64,000 nucleotides of DNA. It comes from Nocardia vulneris (GTDB taxonomy: Bacteria > Actinomycetota > Actinomycetes > Mycobacteriales > Mycobacteriaceae). The position numbers and the translations under genes are program-made. This document shows, piece by piece, positions 1 through 7,619 of the stretch (positions are counted from its first letter, which is position 1; each line of letters begins with the position of its first letter). The notes below the pieces were generated by a model. It ran no database searches, was not told the DNA's origin, and saw nothing but the letters and a program-made list of their open reading frames with translations. The stretch covers positions 434,001-498,000 of the forward strand of contig NZ_BDCI01000017.1 of assembly GCF_001613425.1 (NCBI RefSeq), in the 5' to 3' direction.

Positions 1-242
1 CGCGGCCACCGCAGACTCAGCACCGCGAACGGCGGACCGCCGCAGACGACGCCCAGCGCGAACGCGGTGATGAGCAACCCCGCCGCGGACAGCGACACGT
101 CCAGGTCGACGGCCGCTTCCGGCAGGACCCCGGCCAGAAGGAACTCCGCGGTCCCCATCGCGAACAGGCTGAAGCCCAGTAGATAGACGCCCAGGGGCAG
201 CCGGTCGGTCCGGCGCTCGGTGAGCTGTGCGGTGGCGCTCAT
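1..242 (-). CDS. MFS transporter, N-terminal part (runs off window)
   Basis: Only the first 80 or so residues lie in the window; the gene continues past base 1. The start is ATG at 242 with an AGGGAG ribosome site seven bases upstream on the minus strand. The visible protein has a short polar N-terminus, then a first membrane helix with the sequence FAMGTAEFLLAGVLPE and a second helix rich in Leu, Ala and Gly (LLITAFALGVVCGGP). This is the hallmark start of DHA1-type drug exporters of the major facilitator superfamily (established knowledge). It is divergent from the XRE-cupin regulator at 400, and a strong operator lies between them, so that regulator probably controls it. The substrate cannot be read from this fragment. 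Confidence 0.88.
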   Translation of the reverse strand, partial: MSATAQLTERRTDRLPLGVYLLGFSLFAMGTAEFLLAGVLPEAAVDLDVSLSAAGLLITAFALGVVCGGPPFAVLSLRWP

Positions 243-343
243 CGCCGGACTCCCTCGATAAGCGCGTCCCGCGCGAATTGCGTTGCCGTATCCGTTGTTC
301 GATTCATGTCGGATCACCTCCGAGCCGAGCATCGGCCCCGCCG

Positions 344-377
344 CCCGATATCGGCAAAGGATGTTGCCGATATCGGG
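344..377. promoter_or_regulatory. Perfect inverted repeat between MFS gene and XRE regulator
   Basis: Two 14-base arms, CCCGATATCGGCAA at 344-357 and TTGCCGATATCGGG at 364-377, form a perfect inverted repeat around a six-base spacer. Each arm also contains its own 10-base palindrome, CCGATATCGG, so the site offers two identical half-sites 22 bases apart, about two helical turns. It lies 23 bases upstream of the regulator start and about 100 bases upstream of the divergent MFS start. The inference is an autoregulatory operator bound by a dimer of dimers. Confidence 0.75.
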
Positions 378-399
378 ACGGATTGGTTTACTCGGCCCC

Positions 400-987
400 A
401 TGGATGATCAACCGAGCGTCGGCGCCGTGCTCGAGCAGATCGCACCGCGCCTGCGCCGGGCGCGGGAACGGCAGGGCTTCAGCCTGGCCGACCTGGCCCG
501 CGCCACCGGCCTGTCCACCAGCACGCTCTCGCGGCTGGAATCCGGCCAGCGCAAACCCAGCCTCGAACTGATCGTCCCGGTGACCGTCGCACTCGGCATC
601 CCGCTCGACGAGATCGTCGTGACGCCGCGCGTCGTCGATCCCCGCGTCCCGCAGCAACCCACCCAGCGCGACGGCCGGGTGCTCGTCCCGCTGTCGCGGC
701 ACCAAGCCGAACCGCGCGCCTACAAGATGATCATCCCCGCCGACGATCACGACCCCTACCTGCGCACGCACGACGGATACGAGTGGCTCTACGTGCTGCA
801 CGGGCGGCTCCGGGTCCGCCTCGCCGAGCACGACTTCCTCATGGGCCCGGGCGAAGCCGCCGAATTCGACTGCCAGATCCCGCACTGGTTCGGCTCCACC
901 GGCACCGCCGCCGTCGAAATCCTCAGTCTCTTCGGCAAACACGGCGAGCGTATTCACACGCGCGCCCGAACCCCCGGCCGCAATTAG
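400..987 (+). CDS. XRE-family regulator with C-terminal cupin domain
   Basis: A 195-residue transcription regulator. Residues about 15-75 form an XRE/Cro helix-turn-helix, with the motif LADLARATGLSTSTLSRLES at its core. Residues about 115-190 form a small cupin barrel (HDGYEWLYVLHGRLRVRL, then MGPGEAAEFDCQIPHWF), the usual ligand-sensing part of this two-domain family. I chose ATG 400 over an in-frame ATG at 283 because the longer start would run through the double-palindrome operator and adds 39 residues with no domain. The gene is divergent from an MFS exporter, the common arrangement for a local repressor of efflux. Its stop overlaps the stop of the convergent LysR gene by four bases. The ligand is unknown. 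Confidence 0.87.
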   Translation: MDDQPSVGAVLEQIAPRLRRARERQGFSLADLARATGLSTSTLSRLESGQRKPSLELIVPVTVALGIPLDEIVVTPRVVDPRVPQQPTQRDGRVLVPLSRHQAEPRAYKMIIPADDHDPYLRTHDGYEWLYVLHGRLRVRLAEHDFLMGPGEAAEFDCQIPHWFGSTGTAAVEILSLFGKHGERIHTRARTPGRN

Positions 988-1868
988 TCGCTCGGGCGCC
1001 GCCACCACGCCAGGAACTGCGCGAGCGCCGGAGTGTCGGCGTCGCCCATCCACGCCAGCCGGATGGAGATCTGCGGCGGATTCGCGCCGAACGGGATGAC
1101 GCAGATGTTCTCGTGCGCGATCCGAGTGGCCCGTTTCCGGTCGAGCACGCTGATTCCGGTGCCGGTGGACACCGAATCGAGGACCTGTTCGGCGTCGGAT
1201 TCCTCGGCGACCAGATTGGGGGCGCGATCGCCCCAGATGTGCGTGACGAGTTCGTCATAGAATTCCGGCCCGGTATGCCGGGACCAGAGCACGATCGGCT
1301 CATCGATGATGTCCGCGTTTTCCACGGTGGCGCGTCCGGCCAGCGGATGGTCGCGCGAGACGACCACCGCGGCCTCCTGCATCCCGATCAGATGCGTGTG
1401 GATTCGCGGATGCGCGATATTTCCGCGCACGAATGCGACGTCGATCTCACCCGACTCGAGCAGGTCCAGATTCCAGGAAGTCCAGCCGGTAATCGTGGAC
1501 ACCGTGATATCGGGAAATTCTTTGCGAAATGCCCTGATGCGCTGGGAAATATCGCTGTCGGAGCCCGAACGGGTGAACGCGACCTTCAGCTCACCGGTGG
1601 TGCCGGAGGCGCGCGCCCGCACGCCACGTTCCAACTCGGCGGCCGCGTCGAGCAGTTGCTGCGCGCCTGCCTGTAACGCGACACCGGCCGGGGTCAGCAC
1701 GAAGGAGCGGCCGTTGCGCGTCAAAAGCTCCACCCCCAACTCCCGCTCCAGCGCCTTGACCTGCTGCGACAGTGCGGGCTGGGTGATGTGCAACGCGTCG
1801 GCCGCCCGCCCGAAATGCCGATGCTCGGCGACTGCCAGAAAGTAACGAACCCGGCGCAGATCGTCCAC
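984..1868 (-). CDS. LysR-family transcriptional regulator
   Basis: A 294-residue LysR-type regulator. The N-terminal winged helix is clear (DLRRVRYFLAVAEHRHFGRAADALHITQPALSQQ, given here only as a landmark at residues 2-35), followed by a linker helix and a two-lobe substrate-binding domain from about residue 90. I chose the GTG at 1868 because the family normally starts just before the helix-turn-helix. The longer reading frame upstream runs antisense into the ThDP gene and carries no domain. The gene is divergent from the ThDP-ALAS operon, and a T-N11-A palindrome lies between the two. This layout is typical of a LysR activator of the divergent operon. The co-inducer is not readable. Confidence 0.9.
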   Translation of the reverse strand: MDDLRRVRYFLAVAEHRHFGRAADALHITQPALSQQVKALERELGVELLTRNGRSFVLTPAGVALQAGAQQLLDAAAELERGVRARASGTTGELKVAFTRSGSDSDISQRIRAFRKEFPDITVSTITGWTSWNLDLLESGEIDVAFVRGNIAHPRIHTHLIGMQEAAVVVSRDHPLAGRATVENADIIDEPIVLWSRHTGPEFYDELVTHIWGDRAPNLVAEESDAEQVLDSVSTGTGISVLDRKRATRIAHENICVIPFGANPPQISIRLAWMGDADTPALAQFLAWWRRPSD

Positions 1869-1885
1869 GCGGGTCAGCCTAGCCA

Positions 1886-1902
1886 GATAAGGAGACCTTA
1901 TC
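1886..1902. promoter_or_regulatory. LysR-type box (GATAAGG-AGA-CCTTATC)
   Basis: A perfect 7-base inverted repeat, GATAAGG at 1886-1892 and CCTTATC at 1896-1902. It holds the T-N11-A pattern typical of LysR binding sites (T1888, A1900). It sits 18 bases upstream of the LysR start and about 97 bases upstream of the ThDP gene. A second palindrome, GACCGGCCGGTC at 1925-1936, lies closer to the ThDP gene. Binding is inferred. Confidence 0.6.
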
Positions 1903-1998
1903 AATCGGAAGTAAAAACGTATTGGACCGGCCGGTCTCCGTGGCCCAAGACTGTAGCTACCGATCAGTCCACGCCCGCTACCGCGAAAAGGTGTTCCG

Positions 1999-3726
1999 AT
2001 GCCTACGACAGTCGCCACCGCCATAGCCGAGAGTCTGCGCGCCAGGGGAATAGCCGAATTCTTCGGGCAGAGCCTGCCCTCGCTGCTGGTTTTGGCCGCC
2101 GAGGATCTCGGCATCCGTCAGATCGTCTATCGCACCGAGAACGCGGGGGGCACGATGGCCGACGGTTTCGCTCGGGTATCGCGACATTGCTCGGTGGTCG
2201 TGGCGCAGAACGGTCCCGCCGCAACGCTTCTCGTGCCGCCGCTGACCGAGGCCGCCAAGGTGTCCATTCCGGTGGTCGCGTTCATCCAGGATGTACCGAG
2301 TCCGATTCGCAACAAAAATGCGTTTCAGGAAATTGATCACCAAAGTCTGTTCTCCGGCTGCGCCAAGTGGTTCGACCGGCTCGACGATCCGGATCGGGTG
2401 CACGAGTACCTCGACGCGGCCTTCCGCGCGGCGACCAGCGGCCGGCCCGGGCCCGCCGTCCTGATGCTGCCGAAGGACATCCTCGATCAGCCCGCTCCCC
2501 CGGTGCCGACGAGCCACTACCCGGGACCGCCCGAGTTCCCCCTCGACCGGATCCGCCCGCCCGCGGACGCCGTGCGCGGCGCGGCCGAACTGCTGGCCCG
2601 GGCCCGGCGCCCGCTCGTGGTCGCCGGCGGCGGCACGATCGCCTCCGATGCAAGTGCGGCGCTGGCCCGGTTGAGCGAGCTGGCCTCGCTGCCCGTCGCG
2701 ACCACACCGATGGGCAAGGGCGCGCTCCCGGACACCGCCGAGCTGAGCGTCGGCGTGGTCGGCAATTACATGGGCCCGCACGGGGTTTCGCACGGGATGC
2801 GGGACTGGATCGCCGGTGTCGACGTGGTGCTGTTCGCGGGGTCGCGCACCAACGAGAACGGCACCGACGGCTGGACCCTGTTCCCGGACGACGCCACGTT
2901 CATCCACCTCGATATCGATCCGGCCGAGATCGGCCGCAACTATCCGTCGCTGCGTCTGGTCGGCGACGTGCGTGCGGGCCTCGACGAGCTCACCGCGGCG
3001 CTGCGCGAGCTCGATCTGAGCGAACGGAGCGCGAGCCGCGCTGCGGTCACCGCGCAGATCGCCCGGTCCCGGGCCGCGTTCGAGACCACGACCGCCGCCG
3101 TGCGCACCGCGACCAGCGAGCCGCTGCGTCCCGAACGCATCGCGGACGAGATCAGCGCGCTGCTGCCGGACGACGCCATCGTGGTCGCCGACGCCAGCTA
3201 CTCCTCCATCTGGGTGGCCAACTACATCCGCGCCACCACGCACAGCCAGCGCTTCCTGCTGCCGCGCGGCATGGCCGGGCTGGGCTGGGGGCTGCCGCTG
3301 GCGCTCGGCGCCAAGGCCGCGCGGCCGTCCGCGCCCGTGCTGTGCGTGGTCGGCGACGGCGGCTTCGCGCACTGCTGGTCCGAGCTCGAGACGGCGGTGC
3401 GGGAGAACCTCGATGTCGTGGTGGTGGTGCTGAACAACGCCATCCTCGGCTTCCAGAAACACGCCGAGATCGTCCAGTTCGGCAGGCCGACCTCGGCCGT
3501 CGAACTGGGTCATGTCGATCACGCCCAAATCGCGACCGCGTGCGGTGCACGCGGTCAAACCATCCACAACGACGTGGAACTGCGCGAGGCCCTGTCCAAG
3601 GCGATCGTCGATCCGACGACCACCGTTCTGGACGTCTACACCGATCCCGACGCCTATCCACCCATCACGGGCTGGGATACCGCCCAGGCGTTGACGACTC
3701 ACCTCGCGCATCAACAGTCCCACTGA
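1999..3726 (+). CDS. ThDP-dependent enzyme, acetolactate synthase-like
   Basis: A 575-residue thiamine diphosphate enzyme with the standard three-domain layout: PYR domain about 1-170, central domain about 190-325, PP domain about 365-545. The cofactor motif GDG (452-454) followed by NN (479-480) is intact, and Glu47 in RTENAGGTMADG is in the place of the glutamate that activates the cofactor. The length matches the acetolactate synthase/decarboxylase superfamily, and no regulatory small subunit follows. The family joins or decarboxylates 2-oxo acids. The exact substrate cannot be told; 2-oxoglutarate decarboxylation or an acyloin-type ligation are possible. It is the first gene of the operon divergent from LysR, 37 bases before ALAS. 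The start has AAAGGTG upstream. Confidence 0.85.
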   Translation: MPTTVATAIAESLRARGIAEFFGQSLPSLLVLAAEDLGIRQIVYRTENAGGTMADGFARVSRHCSVVVAQNGPAATLLVPPLTEAAKVSIPVVAFIQDVPSPIRNKNAFQEIDHQSLFSGCAKWFDRLDDPDRVHEYLDAAFRAATSGRPGPAVLMLPKDILDQPAPPVPTSHYPGPPEFPLDRIRPPADAVRGAAELLARARRPLVVAGGGTIASDASAALARLSELASLPVATTPMGKGALPDTAELSVGVVGNYMGPHGVSHGMRDWIAGVDVVLFAGSRTNENGTDGWTLFPDDATFIHLDIDPAEIGRNYPSLRLVGDVRAGLDELTAALRELDLSERSASRAAVTAQIARSRAAFETTTAAVRTATSEPLRPERIADEISALLPDDAIVVADASYSSIWVANYIRATTHSQRFLLPRGMAGLGWGLPLALGAKAARPSAPVLCVVGDGGFAHCWSELETAVRENLDVVVVVLNNAILGFQKHAEIVQFGRPTSAVELGHVDHAQIATACGARGQTIHNDVELREALSKAIVDPTTTVLDVYTDPDAYPPITGWDTAQALTTHLAHQQSH

Positions 3727-3763
3727 AGAAAACGCAACACCCTTCGAGACAACGGAGATTCCC

Positions 3764-5026
3764 ATGGCTTTCGACTACACAGCCCATTTCGAGAGAAAGA
3801 TCGACGACATCCGGTCCTCGGGCCAGTACCGGACCTTTGTGGAAATCGAACGCCTGGCCGGGCGGTTTCCCCAAGCGGTGCACCATCATCGGGACGGCCT
3901 GCGCGAGATCACGGTGTGGTGCAGCAACGATCACCTCGGCATGGGTCAGTTCCCGAAGGTCGTCGAGGCCATGCACCGCTCGATCAATCGCTCCGGTGTC
4001 GCGGCGGGCGGATCGCGCAACATCTCCGGCAACAACCACACCCACATTCTGCTGGAACGGGAAGTGGCCCAACTACATCGGAAAGAAGCCGGCCTGACGT
4101 TCATCACCGGGTACGCGGTCAACGACGCCGTGCTCGGCGTGCTCGGCAAGCACCTGCCCGGCGTGATCTTCTTCTCCGACGAGCAGAACCACGCGTCGAT
4201 GATTCTCGGCATGCGGGCCTCGCGGGCCGAGCGGCAGATCTTCCGGCACAACGATGCCGCCCATCTCGACGAACTGCTCGCCGCCGCCGATCCGGACCGG
4301 CCCAAGGTGGTCGCGTTCGAATCCATCTACTCGATGGACGGCGATATCGCGCCGATGCCCGAATTATGTGCCGTGGCAAAGAAACACGGCGCGCTGGTGT
4401 ACGTCGACGAGGCGCATTCGGTCGGCATGTACGGTCCCGAGGGCTCGGGCATGGCGGCGCAGCTGGGCTGTGCGGACCAGGTCGATCTGCTGATGGGCAC
4501 CTTCGCCAAGGGTTACGGCACCCTCGGCGGCTACCTGACCGGTCCGGCGGCGATCCTCGACGCGGTGCGCAGTTTCGCGCCCGCGTTCATCTTCACCCTC
4601 GCCATGCCGCCCGCCCTCGCGGCCGCCGCGCTGGCCAGCGTGCGGCACCTGCGCGAGTCCGACAACGAGCGCATCCTGCTGTACCACCGCGCTCAGCTGC
4701 TGCAGGGCCTGCTGATGGACGCCCAGATTCCGCTGGTGTCCACCGAAAGTCACATCGTTCCCGTGCTCGTAGGCGATCCACACAAATGCAAACAACTGGC
4801 CGACATCCTGCTCGAAGAACACCACCAATACGCGCAACCGATCAACTTCCCTTCGGTCGCGCGCGGCACCGAACGCCTGCGGATCAACCCCTCACCGGTG
4901 CACAGCCCCGCCGCGGTACACAAGTTCGCCGAGATCATCGATTCCGTCTGGTCCCAGCTGAACCTGCCCCGCCGCCCGGCCCGACCGGTCGCCGCCCTCG
5001 ACACGCTGGAGAAGGTCTCGGTATGA
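3764..5026 (+). CDS. 5-aminolevulinate synthase (alpha-oxoamine synthase family)
   Basis: A 420-residue PLP enzyme that matches ALAS closely from end to end. ALAS condenses glycine and succinyl-CoA to 5-aminolevulinate and CO2. Visible landmarks are YRTF (Arg23), WCSNDHLGMG, GGSRNISG, His143 stacking on PLP, YSMDGD, DEAHSVGMYG, the PLP lysine in GTFAKGYG (Lys249) and RGTERLRINPSP. Against the Rhodobacter enzyme as I recall it, the succinyl-pocket threonines at 83 and 365 are both serine here (Ser84, Ser364), while Arg21, Asn85, Ile86 and Ser137 are kept. Actinomycetes normally make ALA from glutamyl-tRNA, so a Shemin-type ALAS points to specialised metabolism. Its stop overlaps the MFS start (ATGA). 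Start ATG has ACGGAG upstream. Confidence 0.93.
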   Translation: MAFDYTAHFERKIDDIRSSGQYRTFVEIERLAGRFPQAVHHHRDGLREITVWCSNDHLGMGQFPKVVEAMHRSINRSGVAAGGSRNISGNNHTHILLEREVAQLHRKEAGLTFITGYAVNDAVLGVLGKHLPGVIFFSDEQNHASMILGMRASRAERQIFRHNDAAHLDELLAAADPDRPKVVAFESIYSMDGDIAPMPELCAVAKKHGALVYVDEAHSVGMYGPEGSGMAAQLGCADQVDLLMGTFAKGYGTLGGYLTGPAAILDAVRSFAPAFIFTLAMPPALAAAALASVRHLRESDNERILLYHRAQLLQGLLMDAQIPLVSTESHIVPVLVGDPHKCKQLADILLEEHHQYAQPINFPSVARGTERLRINPSPVHSPAAVHKFAEIIDSVWSQLNLPRRPARPVAALDTLEKVSV

Positions 5027-6258
5027 CCGTCGAGGCGCGGCCCACCCGACTCCGGAACCTGCATCCGGTGGCGGACGCTGAGCCCACAACGCCGTGGGCT
5101 CAGCACGTCCTCCTGTATGCGGCGTTCTTCCTGATGGGCGCGGAGATGTATCTGGTCGCACCGATGCTGCCGGATATCGCCGAGTCGCTGCACGCCTCGG
5201 TGGCCGCCACGGCCACCATCGTCACCGCCTACGTGCTCGTCTACGCCGTCGCCGGGCCGCCGTTCGGCATCCTCGCCGACCGCTATCCGCGGCGCTGGTC
5301 GATCCTGCTCGGCTCGCTGGTGTTCATGCTCGGCAATCTGGCCTGCGCCGTGGCGGATTCGCTGACCATGCTGGTCGCGGGCCGCGGCATCACCGGCCTC
5401 GGCGCCGCGATCGCCGCGCCCGCGATCTGGGCCTACCTCGCCGAACGTACCCCGCAGCACCAGCGCGGGCGGGTGATCTCGCTCGGTGCGAGCGTCTATT
5501 CGCTCGGGCAGGTCCTGGGCGTCCCGCTCGGTGCGGCGCTCGCCGCGCTCACCAGCTGGCGGTGGCCGTTCCTGGCCGTCGGCCTGCTGATGATCGTGAC
5601 GTCCGCGGTGCTGTATGTCCGGCTCGAGCACGTACCGGTCACCGGGCAGTCGCGCGGTTTCCGCGCGCTGCTCGCGCCCTGGCGCCGGCCCCGAATCAGC
5701 TTGGGGCTCATCGCCACTCTGTTCCTGCAGGCCGCCCGGCTCGGTGCCTACACCTTCGTGGGGGTGATCTATGCGCAGCGCTTCGGCTTCGGCCTCAGCG
5801 CGCTCGGCCTGGTCGGCCTGCTCGTCGGCGCCGGATCGCTGGTCGGATCGCTCAGTGCCGGAACGATTCTCGATCGGCTGCACCGGCGCGGGGTCAGCGG
5901 TGTGTGGGTCTCCGTAGTCGCCGCGGTGGCGTTCATCCCCTGTGCCGTGGTCGCGTTGACCAATAACCAGGTGATCGTCGCGCTGGTCGCCTTGACCCTC
6001 TGGTGCGTTTTCGGCGGGGCCTTCTACTCCAGCCAGCAGGCTTACCTGTCCTCCGCCGACCCGACCCAGCGCGCCTCCGTCGTCGCCTGGAACAACTCGA
6101 TGATGAACGCGGGCATCGCCATCGGCACCACGCTGCTGGGCGCTCTCACGGTCGGCGGCGCGGTCTTCGCCGGTTGTACCGCGGTGTTCGGCCTCGTCGC
6201 GGCCGTGGTATCGGCCGTTCTGCTCGCACTCCTTCGAAAGGAACGTCAGCCAGCATGA
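5023..6258 (+). CDS. MFS transporter, ALAS cluster
   Basis: A 411-residue major facilitator with about 12 membrane helices and a 35-residue polar N-terminus. The inter-helix motif GILADRYPRRWSI after helix 2 is the conserved MFS loop, and the sequence resembles DHA1 exporters (AFFLMGAEMYLVAPMLPDIA). It overlaps ALAS by four bases (ATGA) and its last codons overlap the aminotransferase start (ATGA), so translation is probably coupled. The inference is export of the pathway product or of ALA; import is not excluded. Confidence 0.87.
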   Translation: MTVEARPTRLRNLHPVADAEPTTPWAQHVLLYAAFFLMGAEMYLVAPMLPDIAESLHASVAATATIVTAYVLVYAVAGPPFGILADRYPRRWSILLGSLVFMLGNLACAVADSLTMLVAGRGITGLGAAIAAPAIWAYLAERTPQHQRGRVISLGASVYSLGQVLGVPLGAALAALTSWRWPFLAVGLLMIVTSAVLYVRLEHVPVTGQSRGFRALLAPWRRPRISLGLIATLFLQAARLGAYTFVGVIYAQRFGFGLSALGLVGLLVGAGSLVGSLSAGTILDRLHRRGVSGVWVSVVAAVAFIPCAVVALTNNQVIVALVALTLWCVFGGAFYSSQQAYLSSADPTQRASVVAWNNSMMNAGIAIGTTLLGALTVGGAVFAGCTAVFGLVAAVVSAVLLALLRKERQPA

Positions 6259-7544
6259 TTCCCGCCTCCGCCGCGGTGGCCCCGAACCGGGCCGCCCTCC
6301 CCGTTGCCGCGTGGGCCCTGGGCCCCTACATCTACGACGCCGACGGCAAGGACTATCTCGACGGCTCCTCCGGGGTGCTCAACGTCAATGTCGGCCACGC
6401 CCATCCCACCGTGCTGCGCGCCGTCGAAAACCAGCTCCAGCAACTGACTTTCGTGCATCGCACGCAGTTCCGCAACGAACCCGCCCGCCAGCTCACCGAG
6501 CGGCTGCTCGCCATCGCGCCCGCGGGCACCGCCGCCATCGAGTACAGCAATTCCGGCTCCGAGGCCAACGAGTGCGCGCTGCGGCTGGCCTTCGCCTGCC
6601 AGCATCGGCGCGGCGATACCCAGCGCACCGTGATCCTGTCCGAAGAACCCAGCTACCACGGGATGACGGCGGCCGCGCTGTCCATCACCGGCAGCCCGAA
6701 CAAGCGCGACGCCTCGGTCGAGGCCCTGCTCGGCACCCCCAGCGCGAACCGAGTGCTGGTGCGTCCCAAGCCCGGACGGCGCCGGGCGACCCATGAGGAG
6801 TGGGCGCAGGCCATTCTCGGTGTCGGGCCGTCGAAGGTCGCGGCGATCGTCATCGAACCGCTCGGCGGCGCCTCCTCCGGCGCGGCCCCGATCGACGTGG
6901 AGACGATGCACTGGCTGCGCCGGGAGACGCAGAACAACGGCATCGTGCTCATCGCGGACGAGGTCATGTCCGGCTTCGGGCGCACCGGAAAGTGGTGGGC
7001 CTGCGACCATGCCACTATCGCCCCCGACATCCTCACCTCCGGCAAGGGCGTCACCGGCGGCTACACCAGCCTGGCCGTGACCATGGTCTCCAGCACGGTG
7101 ACCACCGCGATCGCCGAACCGCTCGGCCCGATCGCGCTGGGCCACACCATGTCCGCGAATCCGCTCGCCTGCGCGGCGGCCAACGCGGTGCTCAGCGTGC
7201 TCGAAGACGAGTCGCTGCTGGACAATGCCGCCGAGGTAGGCGCACTGCTCGGCGCCGAGCTGACCAAGCTGTGCGGGCACTACCCGGAGTTGCTCTCCGA
7301 CCAATCGGGTATCGGCCTGATGCGCGCGCTGCACGTCCGGCCCGGGCAGTCGGTGGACACCAACAAGCGAATTGTGGCCGCCGCCAAGGAAAACGGGCTG
7401 GTGCTGTGCTCCGCGGGCATCGGCGAGACGACCGACTCGGTGCTCGTCGCACCGCCGTTGAACAGTTCCCCGGGAATCATCGAGGAACTGGTGGAGCGCC
7501 TGGACAAGACGCTGGCGGCGGTGGCGGACGAACGCCGTCCCTGA
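6255..7544 (+). CDS. Class III (omega) aminotransferase
   Basis: A 429-residue fold-type I PLP aminotransferase of class III. Landmarks are LDGSSGVLNVNVGHAHP near the N-terminus, SNSGSEANECALRLA for PLP phosphate binding, IEPLGG, the cofactor aspartate in ADEVMSGFGRTGKWWA, and the PLP lysine in TSGKGVTGG (Lys264). The family includes GABA, beta-alanine and ornithine aminotransferases and glutamate-1-semialdehyde mutase. In this operon the terminal amine of 5-aminolevulinate is a natural candidate substrate, which would give 4,5-dioxovalerate; this is inference. The start overlaps the MFS stop. A strong stem-loop follows the gene. Confidence 0.88.
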   Translation: MIPASAAVAPNRAALPVAAWALGPYIYDADGKDYLDGSSGVLNVNVGHAHPTVLRAVENQLQQLTFVHRTQFRNEPARQLTERLLAIAPAGTAAIEYSNSGSEANECALRLAFACQHRRGDTQRTVILSEEPSYHGMTAAALSITGSPNKRDASVEALLGTPSANRVLVRPKPGRRRATHEEWAQAILGVGPSKVAAIVIEPLGGASSGAAPIDVETMHWLRRETQNNGIVLIADEVMSGFGRTGKWWACDHATIAPDILTSGKGVTGGYTSLAVTMVSSTVTTAIAEPLGPIALGHTMSANPLACAAANAVLSVLEDESLLDNAAEVGALLGAELTKLCGHYPELLSDQSGIGLMRALHVRPGQSVDTNKRIVAAAKENGLVLCSAGIGETTDSVLVAPPLNSSPGIIEELVERLDKTLAAVADERRP

Positions 7545-7550
7545 TATCCG

Positions 7551-7589
7551 GCACCCGAAACCGGTTGCCGATCAGCCGGTTTCGGGTGC
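7551..7589 (+). terminator. 14-bp stem-loop between aminotransferase and aldehyde dehydrogenase
   Basis: A perfect inverted repeat, GCACCCGAAACCGG at 7551-7564 and CCGGTTTCGGGTGC at 7576-7589, with an 11-base loop. It starts seven bases after the aminotransferase stop. There is no T-tract, so it could be a weak or factor-independent actinomycete terminator, an RNA-stabilising 3-prime structure, or an attenuator of the dehydrogenase gene that starts 31 bases later. Confidence 0.7.
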
Positions 7590-7619
7590 TCGAAGGCCGA
7601 GAACGAGGAGTACCCGACG

